Notes: generated by a model from the letters alone, not told the origin. Counted from the first letter of the stretch, positions 32,783 through 41,836 are shown. The stretch is DNA of 64,000 nt from Luteibaculum sp964627445 (GCA_964627445.1 CAZVJF010000012.1:19377-83376); one strand, 5' to 3'. Translations and numbers: made by a program.

Positions 32783-33387
32783 TGAAAATTATTTGCGTAG
32801 GCAGGAATTATGCCGCCCATGCTGCAGAGCTTAAAAACGAGGTGCCCAAGGAGCCTGTATTGTTCTTAAAACCAGACACAGCCCTCCTCCCAAAAAACCA
32901 TCCCTTTGTGTATCCTAGCTTTACACAAAACTTGCATTTTGAATGTGAGCTTGTAGTAAAAATAAACCGCCTTGGAAAACACATAGACGAGAAATTTGCA
33001 TCGCGCTACTACGATGAAATTGGCTTGGGAATAGATTTTACAGCGCGCGATGTACAACAGGCCTGTAAAGACAAAGGCCTACCCTGGGAAAAAGCAAAAG
33101 CATTCGACTATGCGGCTCCCGTAGGTCATAGCTTTGTACCCGTAAAAGACATAAAAAACACCGCCTTCCATTTAAAGAAGAATGGAGAAACGGTACAGGA
33201 AGGCAATACCAATATGATGCTTTTCTCTGTGGATCAGCTTATAGCGTATATCTCCCAGTTCTTCACCTTAAAAATAGGAGACCTTATTTTTACCGGAACA
33301 CCCGCAGGCGTTGGCCCAGTAGCAGTAGGCGACCATTTAGAAGGTTTTTTGGAGCGGGAAAAGCTACTGGATCTAAAGATTTTTTAA
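32782..33387 (+). CDS. fumarylacetoacetate hydrolase family protein
   Basis: A 201-residue single-domain FAH protein. Typical landmarks: ICVGRNYAAHAAELKNEVP at the start, PVLFLKPDTALL, FECELVVKI with the metal-binding Glu, GIDFTARDVQ, and LIFTGTPAGVGPVAVGD near the end. These enzymes hydrolyse or decarboxylate acylpyruvates and oxaloacetate-like keto acids with Mg. It is coupled to the exonuclease gene (1-base overlap), so it is translated from the same mRNA. Confidence 0.9.
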   Translation: MKIICVGRNYAAHAAELKNEVPKEPVLFLKPDTALLPKNHPFVYPSFTQNLHFECELVVKINRLGKHIDEKFASRYYDEIGLGIDFTARDVQQACKDKGLPWEKAKAFDYAAPVGHSFVPVKDIKNTAFHLKKNGETVQEGNTNMMLFSVDQLIAYISQFFTLKIGDLIFTGTPAGVGPVAVGDHLEGFLEREKLLDLKIF

Positions 33388-33427
33388 ACCGTTCAGCTGA
33401 CCTTCTGGGAGTCTTTCTTACTTTGAA

Positions 33428-34732
33428 TTAGCGCCTTATCATTAGCTTTTTTGCCCCGAGTGCTTGAAGGCCATTTTCTAGCGTAATCACATACATTCCC
33501 TCCTGTATACGGGCGGGCAATTGCACTTCTGAATTCCCGCGAATGTTCCCTGTTACCTGCACTGCATACACCAGCTTTCCAAATAGATCTGTTATGGTGA
33601 GTTGGCATGGCCTACCCACACATGCACTGGTACCGATGGTAATCGCTTCTTCTGCTGGCAATACCGGATTGGGATATATCTTCCAAGACGCTGATATTTC
33701 GATTGCTAAAAGTTGTTGCAGTTCTGTTGCCGCCTGCATGGCATCAGGGATGCCATATCCGTAAAGGGAATCGGGTGTACTTACTTGATTTGCTGATGCA
33801 ATAACGGCTTGTCGCAATTGCTGGGCATTGGCCTCTGGAAAAGCTTGCCACAAGCACGCAGCTACCCCGGTGATAACGGGTGCAGAAAACGAGGTGCCGT
33901 TTCCCGAAACTCGCTCTCCAGAAGCTTTATAATGGTATACACTGTCGCCCAAAGCAACTGCTTCGGGTTTTACACGGTCATCAGCACTGTATCCGTAGCT
34001 GCTGAATCCGGTTATGGTGCCGGTTATATCCACTGCACCGACAGATAAGATGCTATCGGCATCTGCAGGGCAACCAATCTTACCCCAAGATCTACCACCG
34101 TAATTCCCCGCACTGCTTACCACCAGCATGCCTCTGCGAGCAGCTTCCAAAGCAAATTGACTAATGGGTGCCGTTTTTCCATCCAAATCCTGGTGGGAGT
34201 GATTTTCTCTAGGGTCATCGAACTCGGTGTAGCTTAATGAGGAATTGATGATTTGAACGCCCAGACTGTCAGCTATGTGCATAGCGCGCCCCCAATTGTA
34301 CTCTTCTTGGAGGGCTTCCTGGCTTACGTCTTCGGTTACAAACAAATACACATCAACATCGGGAGCAGCGCCCAAGAAGCTGCTATCGCCAAGCACGATA
34401 GACATTACCCGTGTTCCATGATCCGAGTAATGGTACACACCACTATCTCCCACCAAATCAAAGGTGCCTTTTAAGCGTCCCTCTGCTACCAGTTTTTGAA
34501 ACCAAGCCTGGTTTTGCGCACCGCGGTAGCCGGCATCAAAAAAAGCCACCTGTACCCCGTTCCCGGTAAACCCCTCGTTTTGAAGTGCTACCAGGTTATT
34601 TTGTCGGATATTGTGGTTGTAAACACCCTCTTGCGCATAAGCAGACACGATTCCATAGAGTGCTGCAAACCAGAGCAGTTTATTGCACCAGCTTACCCAT
34701 GTTGTATTCTTCTTTGCGCTTAAGTCCACCAT
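33428..34732 (-). CDS. secreted subtilisin-like serine protease with type A T9SS sorting tail
   Basis: A 434-residue S8 protease. The signal peptide ends at VSAYAQ. Catalytic triad: Asp in VQVAFFDAGYRG, His in HYSDHGTRVMSIVLGD, Ser in GNGTSFSAPVITGVAACLW. The last 90 residues are a Por secretion-type tail (WKIYPNPVLPAEE, LTITDLFGKLVYAVQV, EGMYVITLENG, KKLMIRR), which sends proteins across the outer membrane by type IX secretion. The start at 34732 is chosen because the signal peptide begins there; 34771 is an in-frame alternative. It overlaps the upstream repeat-protein gene by about 50 bases. Confidence 0.9.
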   Translation of the reverse strand: MVDLSAKKNTTWVSWCNKLLWFAALYGIVSAYAQEGVYNHNIRQNNLVALQNEGFTGNGVQVAFFDAGYRGAQNQAWFQKLVAEGRLKGTFDLVGDSGVYHYSDHGTRVMSIVLGDSSFLGAAPDVDVYLFVTEDVSQEALQEEYNWGRAMHIADSLGVQIINSSLSYTEFDDPRENHSHQDLDGKTAPISQFALEAARRGMLVVSSAGNYGGRSWGKIGCPADADSILSVGAVDITGTITGFSSYGYSADDRVKPEAVALGDSVYHYKASGERVSGNGTSFSAPVITGVAACLWQAFPEANAQQLRQAVIASANQVSTPDSLYGYGIPDAMQAATELQQLLAIEISASWKIYPNPVLPAEEAITIGTSACVGRPCQLTITDLFGKLVYAVQVTGNIRGNSEVQLPARIQEGMYVITLENGLQALGAKKLMIRR

Positions 34733-35654
34733 CTTCAAAAAAGTATTCGCACGTGCCGTGCTTTTTTCCATATACGTAACGGCAGCGTTCTTTTACCGTG
34801 TGGCCTACCATTTCTCGGTACGTATCGCGATCTCCGCTTCTGGGATCTACCTTCTCTACCAATTCCCAACGTCCGTTATCGTAGTATAGTTCGCGGGTTC
34901 CGTGGAGTGCCCCTGTTTTATATTCGGCTATTTCCTTGGGCATTTCATTGCCGTAATAAATGATGTGCTTGCCGTTTTGCGGCACTATGGAATCTGCACC
35001 GACCTCCAGCTTGTACACTTCTTTTAGCAACATGCCCTGGCTATCGTACATTTCCCATTTGCCCGTTTCTTCACCCATGGAGTGTGCCCCTCTTACCGAA
35101 GGGCTGCCATCGGGGTTGTAAATTACAAACTGGCCATCGCGTTCGCCTGCAGTATAATGGTCCTTAGCCATTACCTTACCATTCTCAAAATAGCGTATCT
35201 CCTCGCCTTGCTGGATACCTTCTTTAAAGTGCTGCTCTGACGCTTTTTTGCCGTTGGTGAAATACGTAATGGTTATCCCATGTTTTTTATCCTTTTGGTA
35301 GGATTCGCGTGCCCGCATCACCCCATCTTCATTGTAAAAGGTCCAATCCCCGTCTTTTTGTTGATTGACGTACGGGCCTTCGCTCTGTTTGTTTCCATTG
35401 GGGTAGTAATGTACAGCCGTAGCCTTTCCTCCGTCCTGGTAATTTAAAACACTCTTTTTGGCTCCATTGGGCCAGTAATAGAGAAACTCCCCTACCGGTT
35501 TGTTGTCTTTAAACGTTCCTCGGTACTTCGGGGTGCCATTGCTGTAGTCTTTCCCCCATTCACCTTGCTTGCGACCCTGAGCATCTTTTACATTTTCCTG
35601 TGCCAGTAAGGCCAAGCTTCCAGCCATAAAGAATATCCATAATACAATGCGCAT
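34680..35654 (-). CDS. MORN/YwqK-type repeat protein, secreted
   Basis: A 324-residue secreted protein (signal peptide MRIVLWIFFMAGSLALLAQ) made of about 12 repeats of the YwqK/MORN type, each with the pattern G-x-YY-x-NG-x; examples are GEFLYYWPNGAKKSVLNYQD, HYYPNGNKQSEGPYV and GITITYFTNGKKASEQHF. Such proteins are often labelled YwqK-type antitoxins, but this one has a signal peptide and is more likely a surface or periplasmic repeat protein of unknown role. Its 3' end overlaps the subtilase gene. Confidence 0.75.
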   Translation of the reverse strand: MRIVLWIFFMAGSLALLAQENVKDAQGRKQGEWGKDYSNGTPKYRGTFKDNKPVGEFLYYWPNGAKKSVLNYQDGGKATAVHYYPNGNKQSEGPYVNQQKDGDWTFYNEDGVMRARESYQKDKKHGITITYFTNGKKASEQHFKEGIQQGEEIRYFENGKVMAKDHYTAGERDGQFVIYNPDGSPSVRGAHSMGEETGKWEMYDSQGMLLKEVYKLEVGADSIVPQNGKHIIYYGNEMPKEIAEYKTGALHGTRELYYDNGRWELVEKVDPRSGDRDTYREMVGHTVKERCRYVYGKKHGTCEYFFEDGGLKRKEEYNMGKLVQ

Positions 35655-35723
35655 GAACCTGGTTTTTGTAATGAGCAACGCAACTTAAAGATTTTTAAGT
35701 ATCAGCAACCCAATATCAAAACG

Positions 35724-35731
35724 TAAATTTG
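35724..35731 (+). promoter_or_regulatory. leaderless promoter of mnmA
   Basis: TAAATTTG matches the -7 consensus and lies only 4 bases before the mnmA ATG, so transcription starts near the start codon. Confidence 0.6.
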
Positions 35732-35735
35732 CACA

Positions 35736-36908
35736 ATGAAACGTGTAGTAGTGGGTTTGTCTGGAGGTGTGGATTCAAGTGTTGCCGCACACCTACTCAT
35801 AGAACAAGGGTATGAAGTGATTGCCATTTTTATGCGCAATTGGAATGATGAATCCGTTGTCATCAACAACGAATGTCCCTGGGTAGATGATAGCAACGAT
35901 GCCCTACTTGTAGCCGAAAAACTCAATATTCCCTTTCACGTACTGGACTTAAGCGAGCAGTACAAAGCCCGCATTGTAGACTACATGTTTGCCGAGTATG
36001 CTGCGGGCAGAACACCCAACCCCGATGTACTCTGCAACCGCGAGATAAAATTTGATGTTTTCCTGGAAGCAGCCATGAACTTGGGTGCCGATTTTGTAGC
36101 CACCGGACATTACTGCCAAAAAACCACCACCGAAGAAGACGGTGTAAGCACACACCATTTACTTTCTGGCGCAGATAGCAACAAAGACCAGAGCTACTTT
36201 CTATGCCAGCTAAACCAGGAGCAATTGTCCAAAGCGCTTTTCCCCATTGGGCATTTGCAAAAAAGTGAGGTGCGCAAAATAGCTTCTGAACTTGATTTGG
36301 TAACGGCCGACAAAAAAGACAGCCAGGGTTTGTGCTTTGTAGGTAAAGTACGCTTACCCGAGTTTTTGCAGCAACAGCTGAAGCCTAAAAAAGGTAAGGT
36401 ATACAACATAGAAGCAAAGGCCATTGCCCAGCAAATTCCGGCCGAGCTCACCATAGATAATGCACACACCCCATTTGAAATAACTAGCGAAATGGGAAAA
36501 GCTATCGGAGAACACAACGGTGCACACTACTACACCATAGGCCAGCGTAAGGGCTTGGGCATTGGAGGTTTTGAAGAGCCGCTGTTTGTGATTGGCACCA
36601 ACACCGAAAAAAATGAGATCTACACCGGGCTCAGTGAGCAGCACCCTGGCCTGTATCGAAAAGGACTGCGCGTAAACCCCGAAGATGTACATTGGATCAA
36701 TCCTCATTACACCCTGGAGCCTGGCGAATCCAAACACTTTGATATTCGAATACGCTACCGCCAAACACTGCAAAAAGGTGTTGCAAAAAACATCGGAGGA
36801 GCGCTACACATACTTTTTGATACGCCACAGAAAAGCGTAACTCCCGGGCAATTTGTAGCCTTATACGATGGGAACGAGCTGGTAGGTTCTGGCGTTATTG
36901 CTGCCTGA
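35736..36908 (+). CDS. mnmA: tRNA-specific 2-thiouridylase MnmA
   Basis: A 390-residue tRNA thiolase. The ATP-binding PP-loop GLSGGVDSSVAAHLL (7-21), the first catalytic cysteine region NPDVLCNREIKFD, the second cysteine region DSQGLCFVGKV, and the conserved HNGAHYYTIGQRKGLGIGG are all present. MnmA adds sulfur at U34 of Lys, Glu and Gln tRNAs. It is monocistronic with a leaderless promoter and overlaps the convergent PLDc_N gene by 14 bases. Confidence 0.95.
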   Translation: MKRVVVGLSGGVDSSVAAHLLIEQGYEVIAIFMRNWNDESVVINNECPWVDDSNDALLVAEKLNIPFHVLDLSEQYKARIVDYMFAEYAAGRTPNPDVLCNREIKFDVFLEAAMNLGADFVATGHYCQKTTTEEDGVSTHHLLSGADSNKDQSYFLCQLNQEQLSKALFPIGHLQKSEVRKIASELDLVTADKKDSQGLCFVGKVRLPEFLQQQLKPKKGKVYNIEAKAIAQQIPAELTIDNAHTPFEITSEMGKAIGEHNGAHYYTIGQRKGLGIGGFEEPLFVIGTNTEKNEIYTGLSEQHPGLYRKGLRVNPEDVHWINPHYTLEPGESKHFDIRIRYRQTLQKGVAKNIGGALHILFDTPQKSVTPGQFVALYDGNELVGSGVIAA

Positions 36909-37107
36909 TATTTCTGTTTTGGCCGCGGTTTCTTAGGAAGAAATACACCAGAGACCCCACAACGGGAAACATAAAAATTAGAATAATAAACAGGACGGTT
37001 TCCGAGGTGGTCCAGGGTTTTCGTAAAATATCGAGCAAGGCCCACACCCAAAGAATTACTACAAGCAGGACCAACGCAACAATAAACAATCCAGCCAATT
37101 CCAGCAT
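36895..37107 (-). CDS. PLDc_N domain small membrane protein
   Basis: A 70-residue protein with two hydrophobic helices (about 5-27 and 38-60) and the PLD-nuclease N-terminal domain pattern VWALLDILRKPW, then VVGSLVYFFLRNRG. Its role is unknown; in Bacteroidota it is often found next to membrane glycosyltransferases. Here it follows the GT2 gene by 1 base, in the same operon. Confidence 0.8.
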   Translation of the reverse strand: MLELAGLFIVALVLLVVILWVWALLDILRKPWTTSETVLFIILIFMFPVVGSLVYFFLRNRGQNRNIRQQ

Positions 37108-37108
37108 A

Positions 37109-38083
37109 TTACTCCTCTAGGTTTATGGTTTGGTGATATAGGTAGGTATTTCTGTCGGGCGCGTTTCTGGAAACGAGCTCCCCTAAAAATCCAGCCAAGA
37201 AAAATTGCACCCCGATAATGGCCAGCGTTAATGCCAGGTAAAATATGGGTTGGTCGGTAACCAAACGTGCGGGCTGACTGCTATATACGTAGTATAACTT
37301 TTGCACCCCTAAGATTAAGGTTACCAAAAAGCCCAACATAAACATAAGGGTACCCAGCAAACCAAAAAAGTGCATGGGCCGTTTACCAAAACTGCTCACA
37401 AAGGTTATCGTAAGCAGGTCTAAGAAACCGTTGAGGAAGCGCTCCATACCAAACTTGGTAGTACCGTATTTACGAGCTTGGTGGTGCACCACTTTCTCTC
37501 CTATTTTGGTAAATCCGGCACGTTTACTGAGTACAGGGATGTAGCGATGCATTTCGCCATACACTTCTATGGACTTCACCACATCGTGCTTATAGGCCTT
37601 CAGTCCACAGTTAAAATCGTGCAGCTGTATGCCACTCATCTTGCGCGTAGCGGCATTAAACAGTTTGGTTGGAATGGTTTTCGAGAGCGGATCGTAGCGT
37701 TTTTTCTTCCAACCACTCACCATATCGTAGCCCTCTTCGGTAATCATGCGGTAGAGGTCTGGAATTTCATCCGGAGAGTCTTGCAAATCGGCATCCATGG
37801 TAATCACCACATCGCCTTTGCAATGGTGAAACCCCTCATTGAGCGCTGCCGATTTTCCGTAATTTCTACGAAAGCGAATGCCCACCACCTCGGGGTTTTC
37901 TTTTGACAAGGTTTCTACCACCTCCCAGCTTTTGTCCTTGCTTCCATCATCCACAAAAACAACCTCAAAGCTGCGCTGCTCTTTTTGGCACACGCGCTTT
38001 ATCCAAGCAAACAATTCGGGTAGGGATTCCTCCTCATTAAAGAGAGGAACTACTATAGAAATGGCAATGTTATTACTATGCAA
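37109..38083 (-). CDS. dolichol-phosphate-mannose-type glycosyltransferase (GT2)
   Basis: A 324-residue membrane-bound GT2. The nucleotide-sugar motifs ISIVVPLFNEEESLPELF, VFVDDGSKDKSWEVV and VVITMDADLQDSPDEIPDL are of the DPM1/ArnC/YfdH type. Two C-terminal hydrophobic segments (about 240-265, 278-300) anchor it. Such enzymes load a sugar onto polyprenyl phosphate for later transfer to lipids or protein. It overlaps the DUF4199 gene by 8 bases and precedes the PLDc_N gene by 1 base, so the three form one operon. Confidence 0.9.
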   Translation of the reverse strand: MHSNNIAISIVVPLFNEEESLPELFAWIKRVCQKEQRSFEVVFVDDGSKDKSWEVVETLSKENPEVVGIRFRRNYGKSAALNEGFHHCKGDVVITMDADLQDSPDEIPDLYRMITEEGYDMVSGWKKKRYDPLSKTIPTKLFNAATRKMSGIQLHDFNCGLKAYKHDVVKSIEVYGEMHRYIPVLSKRAGFTKIGEKVVHHQARKYGTTKFGMERFLNGFLDLLTITFVSSFGKRPMHFFGLLGTLMFMLGFLVTLILGVQKLYYVYSSQPARLVTDQPIFYLALTLAIIGVQFFLAGFLGELVSRNAPDRNTYLYHQTINLEE

Positions 38084-38603
38084 CGTGTTCTTTTTTCTTT
38101 ACGATTAAAGCCAAAATGGCGTTGAATATAGACCAGCCAATAATTCCAGTGAGCATTTGCATAAGCGTTTTGCCAAGCGAATTATTGAAGCCTTCCTCGG
38201 TACGTTTTACGGCATTTTCAAATTGCGCTGCTGGCATATTATCTTCGGCCGCATACAGGTTGGATAAAGCCATTTCTTTGGCCTGCTCCATAAAACCCGG
38301 ATCAATAACTCCATAGAGGATGTAAGCAAACAAACCTCCAATGACCGATGCCATTACCAAAATTACCGTAAGGCTTAAGAAAAGCTTCTTGAAAGTGATT
38401 AAACCACCCTCGTCCTTACGTATTTTCAACGCCATGGCGATGTAAATAATCAGGTTAGATACCACGTAAATGGCCAAGAAAATAAGGCCACTCCATATGC
38501 TTCCAGCCAGGGCCGATGGGCCGGCAAGATAGGTGCAGATGGTGATAAAGATTCCAATAAACGCGGCTATTAAGCCATACTTAACGGTGTTAGTAGCTAT
38601 CAT
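38076..38603 (-). CDS. DUF4199 membrane protein
   Basis: A 175-residue protein with four hydrophobic segments (about 9-30, 34-56, 74-98, 145-168). The sequence matches the DUF4199 family (GLIAAFIGIFITICTYLAG, KIRKDEGGLITFKKLFLSLT, and an acidic loop), found almost only in Bacteroidota. Its role is unknown, but it is regularly paired with the GT2 gene that follows, as here. A TATATTTG promoter box at 38621-38628 lies 18 bases upstream. Confidence 0.85.
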   Translation of the reverse strand: MIATNTVKYGLIAAFIGIFITICTYLAGPSALAGSIWSGLIFLAIYVVSNLIIYIAMALKIRKDEGGLITFKKLFLSLTVILVMASVIGGLFAYILYGVIDPGFMEQAKEMALSNLYAAEDNMPAAQFENAVKRTEEGFNNSLGKTLMQMLTGIIGWSIFNAILALIVKKKEHVA

Positions 38604-38620
38604 GGGGTTTAGGATTTCGC

Positions 38621-38628
38621 CAAATATA
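38621..38628 (-). promoter_or_regulatory. -7 promoter box of the DUF4199-GT2-PLDc_N operon
   Basis: TATATTTG on the minus strand, TAnnTTTG consensus, 18 bases before the DUF4199 ATG. The SRP RNA promoter lies back to back on the other strand. Confidence 0.55.
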
Positions 38629-38665
38629 CACGAATTGGCTAAGGAGAATTAAACCCAGAAAAGAA

Positions 38666-38695
38666 TTGAATAATTCATCATTATCCTTACTTTTG
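38666..38695 (+). promoter_or_regulatory. full promoter of the SRP RNA gene
   Basis: TTG (38666-38668), a 19-base spacer, then TACTTTTG (38688-38695). The RNA begins about 4 bases later, so this marks a complete Bacteroidota promoter at a non-coding RNA. Confidence 0.7.
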
Positions 38696-38698
38696 CAC

Positions 38699-38795
38699 GG
38701 GCAAGTCTCTTACGACCAGCTCCTGCTGAACTCCCCCAGGTTCGGAAGAAAGCAAGGGTAGGCGGTTGTAGCGGTGCGATAGGAGTAGCTTGCCC
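38699..38795 (+). ncRNA. ffs: small signal recognition particle RNA (4.5S)
   Basis: A 97-base RNA whose ends pair (GGGCAAG at 38699-38705 with CTTGCCC at 38789-38795). The apex is the hallmark of bacterial SRP RNA: CTGAACTCCCCCAGG, then a TTCGGAAGAAAGCAAGGGTA loop segment of the GGAAG...AGCA type that binds Ffh, followed by GGCGGTTGTAGCGGTGCG. It assists Ffh and FtsY in co-translational insertion of membrane proteins. A perfect promoter precedes it. The SDR start codon follows 25 bases later. Confidence 0.85.
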
Positions 38796-38819
38796 ACTTT
38801 CTATTTTATAAAGCGCTTC

Positions 38820-39623
38820 ATGCAGTACACAGCCCTAATCACAGGAGCGTCATCCGGTCTCGGAGCAGAAACAGCCAGATACTTTATAAACCGCAACTGT
38901 ACGGTGTACGGCACCAGTCGCAAAAGAAAAAACGGGGAAGTAGCCGATGGCATCATCTGGATTAAGCTGGATTTAGAAGACCCCGATTGCATTGCCGAAG
39001 CAGTCCAATACATTAAAAAGGAAATTGAAGCAGCCGATGTTATCATCCACAACGCAGGCATAGGCTCCTTAGGAAGTGCTCTGGATTTTGCATGGCAAGA
39101 TTACGAGAAGCTTTTTAAAACCAACTTCTTCGGGCTTACCCATTTTAACCACCTGCTACGCGATTACATTATTAAAAACAAAACCCGACTGGTTTTTGTG
39201 AGCTCACTAGCAGGAGAGTTTGGACTAAACTACCGTGCTGCATATGTAGCCACCAAGCACGCGCTTGAGGGATATGCCAAATCGTTGCGCATGGAGTTAA
39301 AACCACTTGCTATTCCCGTTTCTGTGGTTGCTCCTGGCGATATCCATACTGAGATTTCTGCATCGCGGTGGACCAAAGAACCCAAAGCCAATAGCCCTTT
39401 GAAATTACCATACCACAGAGCCGTAAAAAAAATAGACTCTGAAGTAGACGCAGGTTTGGACCCGAAACAAGTTGCGAAGCAAATTTTTAAAGTAGCCACC
39501 CAGCAAAATCCAAAACACAAATACATTGTTGCTAAACCCTTGCAGCAGCTCTCCAATTTTCTCTACCACACGGTGCCGTACCGCTGGTTTGAAAACTTAA
39601 TTATCAATCACTACAACCAATAA
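38820..39623 (+). CDS. short-chain dehydrogenase/reductase
   Basis: A 267-residue classical SDR. Cofactor motif TGASSGLGAETARYF (8-22), NAG box IIHNAGIGSLG, catalytic serine in FVSSLAGEF, and YVATK catalytic tyrosine/lysine are present. The basic residues after the second strand (TSRKRKNG) favour NADP. Substrate unknown. The ATG at 38820 is used; the in-frame start at 38790 lies inside the SRP RNA. Confidence 0.85.
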   Translation: MQYTALITGASSGLGAETARYFINRNCTVYGTSRKRKNGEVADGIIWIKLDLEDPDCIAEAVQYIKKEIEAADVIIHNAGIGSLGSALDFAWQDYEKLFKTNFFGLTHFNHLLRDYIIKNKTRLVFVSSLAGEFGLNYRAAYVATKHALEGYAKSLRMELKPLAIPVSVVAPGDIHTEISASRWTKEPKANSPLKLPYHRAVKKIDSEVDAGLDPKQVAKQIFKVATQQNPKHKYIVAKPLQQLSNFLYHTVPYRWFENLIINHYNQ

Positions 39624-39636
39624 TAAATCCAAATCC

Positions 39637-40293
39637 ATGAAATTTTTTATCGACACGGCAAACCTAGACCAGATCAAAGAAGCAGCCGATTTAGGTGTAC
39701 TGGATGGCGTTACTACCAACCCATCGCTAATGGCTAAAGAAGGTATTAAAGGACACGACAACGTAATGGCACACTACAAAGCCATATGCGATGTTGTAGA
39801 TGGTGATATCTCTGCCGAAGTCATTGCCACCGATTTCGAGGGTATGATTAAAGAAGGTGAGAACCTGGCTGAATTGCATCCCAATATTGTAGTAAAGGTG
39901 CCCATGATAAAGGACGGAGTAAAGGCCATCAAGCACTTTACCGACAACGGCATCAAAACCAACTGCACACTAGTTTTTAGCGCTGGTCAGGCCTTGTTGG
40001 CAGCAAAAGCGGGTGCTACCTACGTATCTCCTTTTATTGGTCGTTTGGATGACATCTCAACCAATGGATTGGATTTAATTGCTCAAATCCGCACCATTTA
40101 CGACAACTACGCCTACGAGACCGAGATTTTAGCGGCCTCGGTAAGACACCCCATGCACATTATCAATTGTGCTGAAATTGGAGCCGATGTAATGACGGGT
40201 CCCTTGAGCGCTATCCAAGCGTTATTAAAACACCCACTTACCGATATCGGATTGGAGAAATTTTTGGCCGACCATAAAAAAAATAATGCGTAG
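39637..40293 (+). CDS. fructose-6-phosphate aldolase / short transaldolase
   Basis: A 218-residue TalC/FSA-type aldolase. The family start MKFFIDTANLDQIKEAADLG, DGVTTNPSLMAKEG, the Schiff-base lysine region NIVVKVPMIKDGVKAIK, TNCTLVFSAGQALLAAKAGA and YVSPFIGRLDDI are all present. Enzymes of this size either cleave fructose 6-phosphate or act as transaldolase in the pentose phosphate pathway; most of the short form in Bacteroidota are called transaldolase. It lies 13 bases after the SDR gene. Confidence 0.9.
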   Translation: MKFFIDTANLDQIKEAADLGVLDGVTTNPSLMAKEGIKGHDNVMAHYKAICDVVDGDISAEVIATDFEGMIKEGENLAELHPNIVVKVPMIKDGVKAIKHFTDNGIKTNCTLVFSAGQALLAAKAGATYVSPFIGRLDDISTNGLDLIAQIRTIYDNYAYETEILAASVRHPMHIINCAEIGADVMTGPLSAIQALLKHPLTDIGLEKFLADHKKNNA

Positions 40294-40302
40294 CTTTTAG
40301 CT

Positions 40303-40929
40303 ATGGTATTAAACATTCATCCCGATAATCCGGAACACAGAAAAGTAAAACAAGCCGTAGAAGTATTAAAAAATGGTGGGGTAATTATTTACCCCACCGA
40401 TGCGGTTTACGTACTGGGCTGCGACCTATACAACAACAAGGCAGTGCAGAAAGTAGCACAACTCCGAGGTATAAAACCCGAGAAAGCCAATTTTTCGCTC
40501 CTCTGCGAAGACCTTAGCCACCTTTCCAATTACTGCAAGCCCATAAACTCGGCCACCTTTCGCTTAATGAAAGAAAAACTGCCGGGGCCTTTTACCTTTA
40601 TTTTAGAGGCAAACAATGAGGTGCCGCGCATTTTTAAATCGCGCAAGAAAACAGTGGGAATCCGTGTACCCGATAATAACATTACCCAGGCCATTATTAA
40701 AGAACTCGGCAACCCGTTGATTTCTACATCGGTGCACAATGAAGATGAGGTGCTGGAGTACATAAGCGACCCCGATTTAATTGCTGAGCAATGGGAAAAG
40801 CGTGTAGACCTTATAGTTAAAGGAGGGATGAGTGGGTTAACTGCAACCACCATTATAGATTGTACTGGAGATGAACCTGTACTGCAAAGGGAAGGCTTGG
40901 GCAACGTTGATACCCAAGAAAACGACTAA
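40303..40929 (+). CDS. L-threonylcarbamoyladenylate synthase family (Sua5/YciO/TsaC)
   Basis: A 208-residue YrdC-domain protein. It contains GGVIIYPTDAVYVLGCDLYN, the KxR-type box LRGIKPEKANFSLL, and SRKKTVGIRVPDN. It activates threonine and bicarbonate for t6A37 of tRNA, or is a YciO-type paralog of less clear role; the residues after the YrdC domain are short, so it is not the full Sua5 form. It ends the SDR-transaldolase run, before a strong terminator. Confidence 0.85.
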   Translation: MVLNIHPDNPEHRKVKQAVEVLKNGGVIIYPTDAVYVLGCDLYNNKAVQKVAQLRGIKPEKANFSLLCEDLSHLSNYCKPINSATFRLMKEKLPGPFTFILEANNEVPRIFKSRKKTVGIRVPDNNITQAIIKELGNPLISTSVHNEDEVLEYISDPDLIAEQWEKRVDLIVKGGMSGLTATTIIDCTGDEPVLQREGLGNVDTQEND

Positions 40930-40966
40930 CCTTGCTACTGTCGGTGTAGTACTAAAACCAAAGCAT

Positions 40967-41003
40967 AAAAAAAGCCCCTTGCCATTGGCAAGGGGCTTTT
41001 TTT
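40967..41003. terminator. bidirectional intrinsic terminator
   Basis: A perfect stem GCCCCTTGCC (40974-40983) and GGCAAGGGGC (40987-40996) with a 3-base loop, flanked by seven A on the left and seven T on the right. It can stop transcription from the TsaC-like gene and from the convergent outer-membrane barrel gene. Confidence 0.9.
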
Positions 41004-41021
41004 ATAACGTGTTGGTTGTGC

Positions 41022-41807
41022 TTAGAAGTGCATCATTACAGCGATACGACCGTTACGTACACCTGTGTTAACACCAAAGTTTGTAGTCTTGTTACCAGAG
41101 TCTACGGTTTCTTCAGAACCAGCATCACCAGCGGCAACGTCAAAAGAAGTAGTTTCTCCGAAACCGCTAGTAGTTAACTGTGCAGTGATACCGTACTCAA
41201 GAGCTACAGAAAATTTAGGAGCGAAGAAGTACTCAACACCCATAAAACCTCTACCCGCTAGGTTAAAAGCAGTTCCGTTTCTTTGCTCAGAAATGTAAGT
41301 TCCGTCAGCTAGATCGTCACGATCGTTTCCGTACTCAATAGTAGATCTAGAGGTGTTGATTCCAACAAAACCTTCTAGACCCCAGTATCCTTGGATACGT
41401 GTGTTACCTCTTCTGTACTCACGACCGAAACCTAGCATTACACCAAAATTTCTGTCTACTAATTCATTCTCTACTAGGTCACCAGTAGCTGCACCTTGGT
41501 CTAGCTCATCTACTAATTGTGTAGTTTTATTAGAGTTAGCGCTCAACATCAACGTGTAACGACAAGCAGCATTTTCAGAATCAAAGCGCTTTCCGTAAAA
41601 AGTAAGTGGCGCGATAGGAGATGCTGTTCCTACAGTTGCGTTAGGCGCGTTAAACTTAAGTGAGTTAAATAAAGGTACCGCATCAAAACCAACTGCGTAA
41701 TCTAACGCTTGTGGAAGAATTGGTTCACCTTTCTTAGATACAAGGCTTTGGCCCATTACAGCTACAGAAGCCAAAACTACAGCTGCACTTAATAAAACTT
41801 TTTTCAT
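41022..41807 (-). CDS. outer-membrane beta-barrel protein
   Basis: A 261-residue protein with a signal peptide (MKKVLLSAAVVLASVAVMGQ) and alternating strands ending in an aromatic residue (RNGRIAVMMHF), the normal C-terminus of an outer-membrane barrel. Repeated strands include YWGLEGFVGINTSRS, GFMGVEYFFAPKFSVALEYG and ITAQLTTSGFGE. No function was recognised. It has the best promoter in the window (TTG-19-TAAATTTG) and a strong terminator, suggesting abundant expression. Confidence 0.85.
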   Translation of the reverse strand: MKKVLLSAAVVLASVAVMGQSLVSKKGEPILPQALDYAVGFDAVPLFNSLKFNAPNATVGTASPIAPLTFYGKRFDSENAACRYTLMLSANSNKTTQLVDELDQGAATGDLVENELVDRNFGVMLGFGREYRRGNTRIQGYWGLEGFVGINTSRSTIEYGNDRDDLADGTYISEQRNGTAFNLAGRGFMGVEYFFAPKFSVALEYGITAQLTTSGFGETTSFDVAAGDAGSEETVDSGNKTTNFGVNTGVRNGRIAVMMHF

Positions 41808-41836
41808 TTTGTTCCAATTATGGTTTATGGTTGCGG

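Noticed and set aside
34680..35654. YwqK antitoxin of a toxin-antitoxin pair
   Set aside because: The protein has a signal peptide and many MORN-type repeats, and the overlapping neighbour is a secreted protease, not a toxin.
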